A DNA stretch of 64,000 bases, from assembly GCF_009834225.1 (NCBI RefSeq), contig NZ_CP047176.1, positions 1,984,001 to 2,048,000 on the forward strand, in the 5' to 3' direction. The translations under genes and the position numbers were made by a program. The number at the start of each line of letters is the position of its first letter. The stretch's first letter is position 1. This document shows positions 46,683-55,292 of this stretch, piece by piece. This DNA comes from Rathayibacter sp. VKM Ac-2759 (GTDB lineage: Bacteria; Actinomycetota; Actinomycetes; Actinomycetales; Microbacteriaceae). A model generated the notes under the pieces. The model was not told the DNA's origin, made no database searches, and saw nothing but the letters and a program-made list of their open reading frames with translations.

Positions 46683-47498
46683 TCAGTGGACGATCGCGAA
46701 ATCCCAGGGGTCGGTGCGGGTCTCGCTGACGGTGACGGAGACGGTGGGGAGGGCCTTCCGCAGCGCCGCGGCAGCGACGTCGAGCCACAGCCACTCGCTC
46801 GCCCAGTGCGAGACGTCGATGAGGGCGGGTCCGGTGCCGTGGAGCGCCTTCTCGCGCGCCTCCGACGCCGGGTGGTGCCGCAGATCGGCGGTGACGTACA
46901 CGTCGCTGGTCCTGACGGCGGGCTCGTCGAGCAGGGAGTCGCCGGCGCCTCCGCAGAGCGCGACACGGCGGACGGGAGCGTCGTAGCCTCCGGCGACCCG
47001 CACTCCCCCGGCGGTGGCGGGGAGCAGCTCGGCGACGGCCCGGGCGAGTCGCCCGAGCGTCACCTCCTCGGGGAGGTCGCCGACGCGGCCGAGACCGACG
47101 GACGGGTCGGCTCCGGGGACGATGGGTGTCGTCCCGGTGAGCCCGAGCCGCGTCGCGATGACGTCGGAGACGCCGTCGGCGACGATGTCGGCGTTCGTGT
47201 GCGCGGAGACGAGGGCGCAGCCGCCCCGGATCAGATCGGCGAGCAGACGGCCCTTGTAGCCGTCCTCGGCGATCGAGGTGACCCCGCGCAGCAGGAGCGG
47301 GTGGTGGGCCAGGAGGAGCTGGTGACCCCCGGCGACGGCCTCGGCGACGGTGTCGGAGACGACGTCGACGGCCAGCAGGATCCGCTCGACGGGGGCGTCG
47401 GGGTCACCGGTCACGAGGCCCGGTGCGTCCCAGCCCTCCGCGGCCTCCTCGGGCCAGAGTCGGTCGATGACGGCGTGGACGTCGCGCAGGCTGGGCAT
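46683..47498 (-). CDS. Nif3-like dinuclear metal center protein (YbgI/GTP cyclohydrolase I type 2 family)
   Basis: A 271-residue protein of the Nif3/YbgI family, which forms hexamers with a di-metal site. Visible signatures are GWDAPGLVTGD, LLLAHHPLLLRGV (His pair), VSAHTNADI and, near the C-terminus, ALIDVSHWASEW with the His and Glu ligands. The enzymatic role is not established in the family. The ATG is leaderless (TACCCT 6 nt before). It lies between budA and the coiled-coil gene. Confidence 0.9.
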   Translation of the reverse strand: MPSLRDVHAVIDRLWPEEAAEGWDAPGLVTGDPDAPVERILLAVDVVSDTVAEAVAGGHQLLLAHHPLLLRGVTSIAEDGYKGRLLADLIRGGCALVSAHTNADIVADGVSDVIATRLGLTGTTPIVPGADPSVGLGRVGDLPEEVTLGRLARAVAELLPATAGGVRVAGGYDAPVRRVALCGGAGDSLLDEPAVRTSDVYVTADLRHHPASEAREKALHGTGPALIDVSHWASEWLWLDVAAAALRKALPTVSVTVSETRTDPWDFAIVH

Positions 47499-47504
47499 GA
47501 CTCC

Positions 47505-47510
47505 AGGGTA
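47505..47510 (-). promoter_or_regulatory. -10 element TACCCT, leaderless Nif3-like gene
   Basis: TACCCT on the reverse strand ends 6 nt before the ATG, within the 22-nt gap to budA. Confidence 0.5.
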
Positions 47511-47520
47511 GGGGCGGCGG

Positions 47521-48264
47521 TCAGTGCGCGTGATCCGACTCGACGGCGCGGATCTCGGCGTCGGAGGCGGAGGCGTCCTCGTCGAGATCGGCGGCGAGGA
47601 AGTCCTCGGACTCCGGCAGGCGGACGGCGATGCCTCCGTACTGCTCGACGGCCAGCTCGCCGTGGAGCCCGGAGGCGGCCAGAACGTGGCCGCCGACGGC
47701 GCCCGTCGTGTCGACGAAGTGGGTGTGCAGTCCGGCGACGCTGATCCCCTGGAACGGCTTCGGTCCGATGAATCCGACCAGGGTGCCCTCGACTCCGTGC
47801 AGGTGCATCTCGCGCTGGTCGTGCATCGCGTCGGCGAGCCGGAGGTAGGGCTTGATCTGCGCGATGGGCTGGCGGAGGGTCAGCCGGTCGAAGCGGCCTC
47901 GGAGACGGACGCCGACGAAGACGTTGGGGCTCGGCACCGCGCGCCTGACCGCTCCGAGCAGCGCGTCGAGCGAGTCGACACCCTCGACCAGCTCGGAGGA
48001 CCCCGGAGTGAATCGAGCGATCTCGGCGAACGCGATGGTGTCCTCCGGCTCGAGGATCCTGACCGACCCGTCGCCGCGGAAGAGACGGTGGACCCCGTCG
48101 AGGACGACGAGCTCACCGTCCATGTGGTCGCCGCAGCCGAGACCGAAGTCGCCCGCGAGATCGACCTCGGCTCGCGAGACGACTCCGTCGAAGAGGCCGG
48201 CGAGCAGCGCGTCGACGATCGAGAACTGGGTGATGAGGCCGCGCGGCGCGGTCGGGGTCGGCAT
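47521..48264 (-). CDS. budA: acetolactate decarboxylase
   Basis: A 247-residue zinc enzyme that decarboxylates 2-acetolactate to acetoin. The zinc-binding histidines are in GLHTHFVD (His180, His182) and GGHVL (His193), and the conserved GDHMDGELVVLDG and IGPKPFQGIS segments are present. No signal peptide is seen. The acetolactate synthase partner (budB/alsS) is not in the window, so excess acetolactate from branched-chain synthesis may be the substrate (inference). The ATG 48264 has a CAGACT hexamer 6 nt before it. Confidence 0.92.
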   Translation of the reverse strand: MPTPTAPRGLITQFSIVDALLAGLFDGVVSRAEVDLAGDFGLGCGDHMDGELVVLDGVHRLFRGDGSVRILEPEDTIAFAEIARFTPGSSELVEGVDSLDALLGAVRRAVPSPNVFVGVRLRGRFDRLTLRQPIAQIKPYLRLADAMHDQREMHLHGVEGTLVGFIGPKPFQGISVAGLHTHFVDTTGAVGGHVLAASGLHGELAVEQYGGIAVRLPESEDFLAADLDEDASASDAEIRAVESDHAH

Positions 48265-48346
48265 GCAGCCAGTCTGGCGGAGGGACCGGGCGGCGGGTGA
48301 CCCCTCTTCGGCACCCGGCCGCCGCCGCACGGGGCCGTTAACGACG

Positions 48347-48368
48347 GAAGCCGCCCGGAGGCGGCTTC
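48347..48368 (-). terminator. terminator of tRNA-Ala
   Basis: A perfect 9-bp stem (48347-48355 with 48360-48368) and 4-nt loop, 10 nt past the tRNA 3' end. Confidence 0.7.
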
Positions 48369-48377
48369 TGTCTTCGG

Positions 48378-48450
48378 TGGATCCGAGGGGATTCGAACCC
48401 CTGACCCCCTGCATGCCATGCAGGTGCGCTACCAGCTGCGCCACGGACCC
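48378..48450 (-). tRNA. alaT: tRNA-Ala (anticodon GGC)
   Basis: Folds to a full cloverleaf on the reverse strand: acceptor GGGTCCG pairing with CGGATCC, including the G3-U70 wobble that marks alanine tRNAs. The D-arm is GCGCAGCTGGTAGCGC, the anticodon loop TGGCA gives GGC, and the T-arm is GGGGTTCGAATCCCC. The discriminator is A73. CCA is not encoded (CCG follows), so it must be added by the nucleotidyltransferase. The 127 nt between it and rsfS hold no other feature I can support. Confidence 0.96.
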
Positions 48451-48577
48451 TTGGTGCGCTTCTCGGACTCGAGGTGCGGGCCCTGCGGCCTGCTCCTCCG
48501 CCCGGCGGAAGCAACTCGAATAAACTACAACACGAAGCGCGTGAGGAGAAATCGAGCGCGGCCGCCGGGCGTGTTCG

Positions 48578-48988
48578 TCAGTTCGCGGAGGCGGCGGAGT
48601 CGACGGCGACGGGGTGGTCGACCCCGGGGCGGTCGACACTGAAGGGGACGGTCGGGCAGTCCTTCCAGAGGCGCTCGAGCGAGTAGTACATGCGGTCCTC
48701 CTCGTGGAAGACGTGGACGACGAGGTCGCCGAAGTCGAGGAGGATCCAGCGACCCTCGGCGCGGCCCTCGCGACGCAGGAGCTTGGCTCCGGAGTCGTTC
48801 AGCCGGTCCTCGACCTCGTTGGCGATCGCGACGACGTTGCGCTCGGAGCGCCCCGTGACGAGGAAGAAGATGTCGACGAGCGGGAGCGGACCCGACACGT
48901 CGAGCGCGACCAGATCCTCTCCGCCCTTGGAGTCGGCGGCGGCGGCCGCGAGCTGGAGCAGTGCGCGGGCGGAGTCGGTCGCAGTCAT
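48578..48988 (-). CDS. rsfS: ribosome silencing factor
   Basis: A 136-residue RsfS/Iojap protein, which binds L14 on the large subunit and blocks subunit joining in starvation. Signatures: EDLVALDVSGPLPLVDIFFLVTG, NVVAIANEVEDRL, and GRWILLDFGDLVVHVFHEEDRMYYSLERLW. The C-terminus is slightly longer than usual. It is the last gene of the proA-miniprotein-nadD-tail-anchored protein-rsfS series; nadD and rsfS are linked in many bacteria. GAAGG upstream serves as ribosome site. Confidence 0.95.
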   Translation of the reverse strand: MTATDSARALLQLAAAAADSKGGEDLVALDVSGPLPLVDIFFLVTGRSERNVVAIANEVEDRLNDSGAKLLRREGRAEGRWILLDFGDLVVHVFHEEDRMYYSLERLWKDCPTVPFSVDRPGVDHPVAVDSAASAN

Positions 48989-49012
48989 GAAGCCTTCAGT
49001 GTCGGTGGTGGG

Positions 49013-50068
49013 TCAGAAGATGTTGAGGACGAAGCCGCCGATGAACAGCGCGATCGAGGCCACGAGGAGGACGGCCGCCGTGATGGCGAGCACGACGGGG
49101 GTGCTGATGCCGCTCCGCTTCTGCGGGGCGATCATCGCGGTCCCGGCGGCGTGCGTCGAGACGGCGCTCGAGGCCCGGACGGGTTCCGAGTCGGCGGCGG
49201 GCTGCTCCCGGTCGATGCGGTCGACGTAGCGGTCGACGTCCGGGGAGTCGTAGAGGTTGGGGTGCTGGCCCGTCGAGCCGAGACTGCGCGGGAGGTCGAA
49301 GGAACCGGTGACGAGGACCTCGCCGGTGTCGACCTTCGTCTCGCCGGAGGTCGGGAGGATGAGCGCGTTGGTCGTGGTGACCGCGCCCGTCGAGGCGACT
49401 CCGCTCGCGATGAGGGAGTCGAAGGAGGCGTCGACCTCCTCCTTCGACTTGCTGTCGAGCTCGTCGGTGATCGCGAGGTGCTCGATCGGCGGGTGGAAGC
49501 TGCCGGTGATCTCGGTGGCCTTCTCGTCGGCGATGTCGAGGGAGCCGACGGTGGCGAAGAGAGCGGTGTTCAGCTTCGGCTGCTCGGCGGGCGCGAACTC
49601 GCCGGTGGTGCTCGAGGAGGAGGGCAGTGCGGAGGCGCGGTCGAGCGCGCCGGCGACCTCGGACTCCTCCTCGCGGGGCTGCTCGACCGGAGCGGGGGTC
49701 TCCTCCGCGACCTCGGCGACGGCCGGCGCGGGATCGTCGACGGGTGTCGCGGCGACCTGCTCGGCCTGCTGCTTCGCCAGGAGGGCGCGCAGCTCGCGAC
49801 GAGTGAGTGGGCGCTCCCCGTCGGGAGTGACGATGTCGATCGACGAGGTGCGCAGCTCGGGCTCGCCCGCCGGGGTCGGCTCGACCGGTGCGATGCGGAT
49901 CGCCTGCGTCGGCGTGAGGACGGGCATCTCGCCGGCGGCGGTCACGGACGCGGTCGCGGCCCGTCGGGACGTGGTCGGCACGGCCGCCGGAGCGGCACCG
50001 GCCTCTTGCCGCTCGCGCTCGCGGATCTCGCGCCGGGTGAGCGGCTTCTCCTCGGGCTGAACTGTCAT
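49013..50068 (-). CDS. tail-anchored protein of unknown function with TRRE-type repeats
   Basis: A 351-residue protein I do not recognise. Almost all of it is hydrophilic, Ala/Pro/Glu/Thr-rich and probably disordered. A single hydrophobic helix lies at the very C-terminus ([20 protein letters not shown], about 323-345), so it looks tail-anchored with its bulk in the cytoplasm. The motif PLTRRE(I/L)R occurs twice (near residues 9 and 87), and GSF/GSLD phrases recur at about 170-260. Its start overlaps the nadD stop by 4 nt, and rsfS follows after 24 nt. Confidence 0.7.
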   Translation of the reverse strand: MTVQPEEKPLTRREIRERERQEAGAAPAAVPTTSRRAATASVTAAGEMPVLTPTQAIRIAPVEPTPAGEPELRTSSIDIVTPDGERPLTRRELRALLAKQQAEQVAATPVDDPAPAVAEVAEETPAPVEQPREEESEVAGALDRASALPSSSSTTGEFAPAEQPKLNTALFATVGSLDIADEKATEITGSFHPPIEHLAITDELDSKSKEEVDASFDSLIASGVASTGAVTTTNALILPTSGETKVDTGEVLVTGSFDLPRSLGSTGQHPNLYDSPDVDRYVDRIDREQPAADSEPVRASSAVSTHAAGTAMIAPQKRSGISTPVVLAITAAVLLVASIALFIGGFVLNIF

Positions 50069-50676
50069 GACGTACTCCGATACAGGTGGTGCTTCGAGAT
50101 GTACTGGACGACACCATCGGGAACCAGATACCAGACCGGATCACCCCGGTTCACGCGGCTCCGACAGTCCGTCGAGGAAATCGCTAGCGCCGGAATTTCC
50201 AACAAGGATACGTCCTGGGCCGGTAATCCCGAAACGTTGAGCACGTGGCCGGGGCGGCTCACCGCGACGAAATGGGCGAGCTCCCACAGTTCGTCGTAGT
50301 CCTTCCAGCTCAGGATCTGCGCGACGGCGTCGGCTCCGGTGATGAAGAACAGCTCGGCGTCGGGGTGCGCGGCGTGGATGTCGCGCAGCGTGTCGATCGT
50401 GTAGGTGGTGCCGATCCGGTCGACGTCGACCCGGCTGACCGTGAAGCGCGGATTGGAGGCGGTGGCGATCACCGTCATCAGATAGCGGTGCTCGGCCGAG
50501 GTCACCGTCTTCTTGTGCCACGGCTGACCGGTGGGCACGAAGACGACCTCGTCGAGATCGAACGACTGCGCCACCTCGGAGGCGGCGACGAGGTGCCCGT
50601 GGTGGATCGGGTCGAACGTGCCGCCCATCACGCCGATGCGGGGACGCCGCGGGTCTCCGCTGACGGCGGACGTCAC
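50065..50676 (-). CDS. nadD: nicotinate-nucleotide adenylyltransferase
   Basis: A 203-residue enzyme joining nicotinate mononucleotide with ATP to deamido-NAD. The nucleotidyltransferase motif [15 protein letters not shown] (residues 18-32) contains the HxGH site, and the C-terminal [10 protein letters not shown] is the second motif. PTGQPWHKK and [12 protein letters not shown] are also typical. The GTG start has GGAGGC about 9 nt upstream. It is in an operon with the miniprotein upstream and the tail-anchored protein downstream. Confidence 0.95.
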   Translation of the reverse strand: MTSAVSGDPRRPRIGVMGGTFDPIHHGHLVAASEVAQSFDLDEVVFVPTGQPWHKKTVTSAEHRYLMTVIATASNPRFTVSRVDVDRIGTTYTIDTLRDIHAAHPDAELFFITGADAVAQILSWKDYDELWELAHFVAVSRPGHVLNVSGLPAQDVSLLEIPALAISSTDCRSRVNRGDPVWYLVPDGVVQYISKHHLYRSTS

Positions 50677-50694
50677 GATCGTGGCGCCTCCGGA

Positions 50695-50892
50695 CTAGTG
50701 GCCGTGGCCGTGCTGGTCGTGCGAGGCTCCCGCGGTCTTGTGGGAGTGGCGGTTCGCCACGTCGCGGTAGCTCCAGGTGACGAAGCCGAGCGCGGTGAAG
50801 GCCACGGCGGCGATCAGGCCGAAGACGATGGCCGGGAAGGGCAGCTCCACATGGGTCGAGGCTTCTGCGAGGACGGTCGTCGCCAGGGTCAT
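50695..50892 (-). CDS. small membrane protein with His-rich tail
   Basis: A 65-residue protein with one central hydrophobic helix (FPAIVFGLIAAVAFTALGFV, about 19-38). The C-terminal tail contains six histidines (HSHKTAGASHDQHGHGH), suggesting metal binding. A short hydrophobic-amphipathic N-terminus precedes the helix. I know no named family; similar small proteins occur beside nadD in related genomes by memory only. It lies 18 nt upstream of nadD. CAAGGAGCAT just before the start supplies a ribosome site. Confidence 0.75.
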   Translation of the reverse strand: MTLATTVLAEASTHVELPFPAIVFGLIAAVAFTALGFVTWSYRDVANRHSHKTAGASHDQHGHGH

Positions 50893-50948
50893 GCGATGCT
50901 CCTTGAAGGTCGGGGGCCCCGAGGGGCTCCGTCGAGTCTAGTCGGACC

Positions 50949-52220
50949 CTACGCGCGGACCTGTCCGGCGCCGCGCAGGAGCCACTTCGTGCTGGTCAGC
51001 TCGGGCAGGCCCATCGGGCCGCGGGCGTGCAGCTTCTGCGTCGAGATGCCGACCTCGGCGCCGAAGCCGAACTCGCCTCCGTCGGTGAAGCGGGTGGAGG
51101 CGTTGACCATCACGACCGCGGAGTCGACCTCGGCGAGGAAGCGCTCGGCACTGCCCAGGTCGTTGGTGACGATGGACTCGGTGTGGTGCGTCGAGTACCG
51201 GGCGATGTGCTCCATCGCGGCGTCGAGGTCGTCGACCACGGCGACGGCGATGTCGAGCGAGTAGTACTCGGCCGACCAGTCCTCCTCCGTGGCCTCGACC
51301 GCGTCGGGGAAGAGCGCGCGGACGCGCTCGTCGCCGTGCACGGTGACGCCCGCGCTCGCGAGCCGGCCGAGGACCGGAGGCAGGAGGCGCTCGGCCGCAT
51401 CGCGGTGGACCAGCAGGGTCTCGAGCGCGTTGCAGGTGCTCGGGCGCTGGGTCTTGGCGTTGTGCACGATGTCGACCGACCACTGCTCGTCGGCGCTCGC
51501 GTCGAGGAAGACGTGGACCACTCCCGCGCCGGTCTCGATGACGGGCACGGTCGACTCCGTCACCACCGACTCGATGAGGCCGGCGCTCCCCCGCGGCACG
51601 AGGACGTCGACGTAGCCGCGGGCGCGCATCAGCGCCCTCGCGCCCTCGCGCCCGTGGTCGTCGACCGTCTGGATCAGCTCGGCCGGGAGCCCGACGGAGG
51701 CGACCGCCTCCTGCAGGAGCTCCACGAGGATCCCGTTGGTGTTCTCCGCCGCGCTGCCGCCGCGCAGGATCACCGCGTTGCCGCTCTTGAGGGCGAGCGC
51801 GGCGATGTCGATCGTCACATTGGGCCGGGCCTCGTAGATCGCGCCGACGACGCCGAAGGGCACCCGGACCTGGGTCAGCGAGGCGCCGTTCGGCAGATGG
51901 GAGCCGCGGACGGTCTGCCCGACGGGATCGATGAGCCCCGCGACCGCGACCACGGCGTCGGCCAGCGAGCCGAGGCGCGCCTCGTCGAGACGGAGGCGGT
52001 CCTGCAGACCCGCGCTCATGCCGTTCTCACGGCCGTTGGCGAGGTCGAGCTCGTTCGCGGGGACGATGCGCTCGGCGCCGGCGCGGACCGCCTCGGCGAT
52101 CGCCAGGAGCGCGCGGTTCTTGAGGTCGGTGGTGGCGCTGCGGAGCGAGCGGGACGCCCGGCGCGAGGCGGCGAACCGCTCGGTGAGGACGGCGCTGCTC
52201 TCGAGGGTGGTCTGCGGCAT
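50949..52220 (-). CDS. proA: gamma-glutamyl phosphate reductase
   Basis: A 423-residue NADPH enzyme making glutamate-5-semialdehyde in proline synthesis. The catalytic Cys is in QRPSTCNALET. Other features are IYEARPNVTIDIAALALKSGN, RGGSAAENTN and the C-terminal GEFGFGAEVGISTQKLHARGPMG segment. The ATG at 52220 is leaderless (TACACT 6 nt before). The usual partner proB, commonly placed between obgE and proA, is absent here: only 67 nt separate the two. Confidence 0.95.
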   Translation of the reverse strand: MPQTTLESSAVLTERFAASRRASRSLRSATTDLKNRALLAIAEAVRAGAERIVPANELDLANGRENGMSAGLQDRLRLDEARLGSLADAVVAVAGLIDPVGQTVRGSHLPNGASLTQVRVPFGVVGAIYEARPNVTIDIAALALKSGNAVILRGGSAAENTNGILVELLQEAVASVGLPAELIQTVDDHGREGARALMRARGYVDVLVPRGSAGLIESVVTESTVPVIETGAGVVHVFLDASADEQWSVDIVHNAKTQRPSTCNALETLLVHRDAAERLLPPVLGRLASAGVTVHGDERVRALFPDAVEATEEDWSAEYYSLDIAVAVVDDLDAAMEHIARYSTHHTESIVTNDLGSAERFLAEVDSAVVMVNASTRFTDGGEFGFGAEVGISTQKLHARGPMGLPELTSTKWLLRGAGQVRA

Positions 52221-52226
52221 CCGGCC

Positions 52227-52232
52227 AGTGTA
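52227..52232 (-). promoter_or_regulatory. -10 element TACACT, leaderless proA
   Basis: TACACT on the reverse strand ends 6 nt before the proA ATG, giving proA its own promoter in the gap after obgE. Confidence 0.5.
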
Positions 52233-52287
52233 TTCGCTGCCGCGAGAGAGGGAGCGGGCTCCCGCGCACCGCGCGGGAGCCCCTCGC

Positions 52288-54318
<2,031 letters not shown>

Positions 54319-54335
54319 TCAGCCCGACGGCAGGG

Positions 54336-54644
54336 TTACTTGATGCCCGTGACCTTGACGCGCGTGAGGTCCTGACGGTGCCCCTGACGCTTCTTGTAGC
54401 CGGTCTTGTTCTTGAACTTCTGGATGATGATCTTCGGACCGCGGAGATCCTCGAGCACCTCGGCCGTGACCGAGACGCCCGCGAGGGTCGCTGCATCCGA
54501 GGTGATCGACTCTCCGTCGACGAGGAGCACGGCAGGAAGCTGCACGGTGCTGCCCTTGCCGGCCTTGATGCGGTCCATCGTCACGATGGTGCCGATCTCG
54601 ACCTTCTCCTGCCGACCGCCGGCGCGCACAACTGCGTAAACCAC
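54336..54644 (-). CDS. rplU: 50S ribosomal protein L21
   Basis: A 102-residue L21 with [26 protein letters not shown] and the C-terminal [23 protein letters not shown] at 54644 was chosen because it gives the standard length and N-terminus; an upstream in-frame ATG would add 39 unusual residues. The message has a leader of about 190 nt from the promoter at 54840-54868. Confidence 0.96.
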   Translation of the reverse strand: MVYAVVRAGGRQEKVEIGTIVTMDRIKAGKGSTVQLPAVLLVDGESITSDAATLAGVSVTAEVLEDLRGPKIIIQKFKNKTGYKKRQGHRQDLTRVKVTGIK

Positions 54645-54839
54645 TTCTCGTACCTGTTTCTCGTCTGGACGGAGCGAGTGCGCCATCCGGGGCTTGTAGG
54701 GACGGGGCGGAGCCCCGATCTTCCGACTCCCGCGTCGCACACGACGCGAGGGAACCGGCACCGCGGCTCACCCTCCCGGAGGAGGCGAGCGACAGCGGAA
54801 ATCTGCGTGAGCACATGGATCGCGCCACACCAACGGTCA

Positions 54840-54868
54840 AGAGTACGGGATGCGCAGCCGCTGGTCAA
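54840..54868 (-). promoter_or_regulatory. promoter of the rplU-rpmA-obgE operon
   Basis: On the reverse strand TTGACC (54863-54868) and TACTCT (54840-54845) are separated by exactly 17 nt. The predicted start near 54833 leaves a leader of about 190 nt with several GC-rich inverted repeats. This covers most of the 321-nt gap between rplU and the DUF4031 gene. Confidence 0.6.
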
Positions 54869-54953
54869 ACGCCCCAGCTCCGAGCGCCGCCCTGTACCGG
54901 CGACTCCGTCACGATAGTCGAGCGCCGGCGATCGGCGGCCGCGGCACGCCGCC

Positions 54954-54959
54954 TACGAT
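54954..54959 (+). promoter_or_regulatory. -10 element TACGAT, leaderless DUF4031 gene
   Basis: TACGAT ends 6 nt before the ATG. Confidence 0.5.
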
Positions 54960-54965
54960 CGACGG

Positions 54966-55277
54966 ATGGCGATCCTCCTCGACGCGGCGCGCTGGCCGGC
55001 CCACGGCCGGCTGTGGGCCCATGTCGTCAGCGACACCTCTCTGGAGGAGCTGCACGGCTTCGCTCGACGGGTCGGTCTGCCGGAGCGCAGCTTCGACCTC
55101 GACCACTACGACGTTCCGGAGGAGCGGCGGGCGGAGCTGCTCGCGGCCGGAGCGGTCGCGGTCGGTGCCCGCGAGCTGGTGGAGCGCCTCCGGGACAGCG
55201 GGCTGCGGGTGAAGGGCCGGGACCGCGAGACGGAGAGGGCCCGGCGCCGGCTCTCGCCGGGCACCGGGCCCCACTGA
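54966..55277 (+). CDS. DUF4031 domain-containing protein
   Basis: A 103-residue soluble protein. It opens with MAILLDAARWPAHGRLWAHVVSD and continues with LEELHGFARRVGLPERSFDLDHYDVP, the DUF4031 signature, then a helical region ending in a basic tail. Conserved Asp, His and Tyr residues suggest an enzyme or ligand site, but no function is known. It is convergent with rne (15-nt gap) and divergent from rplU. Confidence 0.85.
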   Translation: MAILLDAARWPAHGRLWAHVVSDTSLEELHGFARRVGLPERSFDLDHYDVPEERRAELLAAGAVAVGARELVERLRDSGLRVKGRDRETERARRRLSPGTGPH

Positions 55278-55292
55278 CGACCTGACGGCCGG

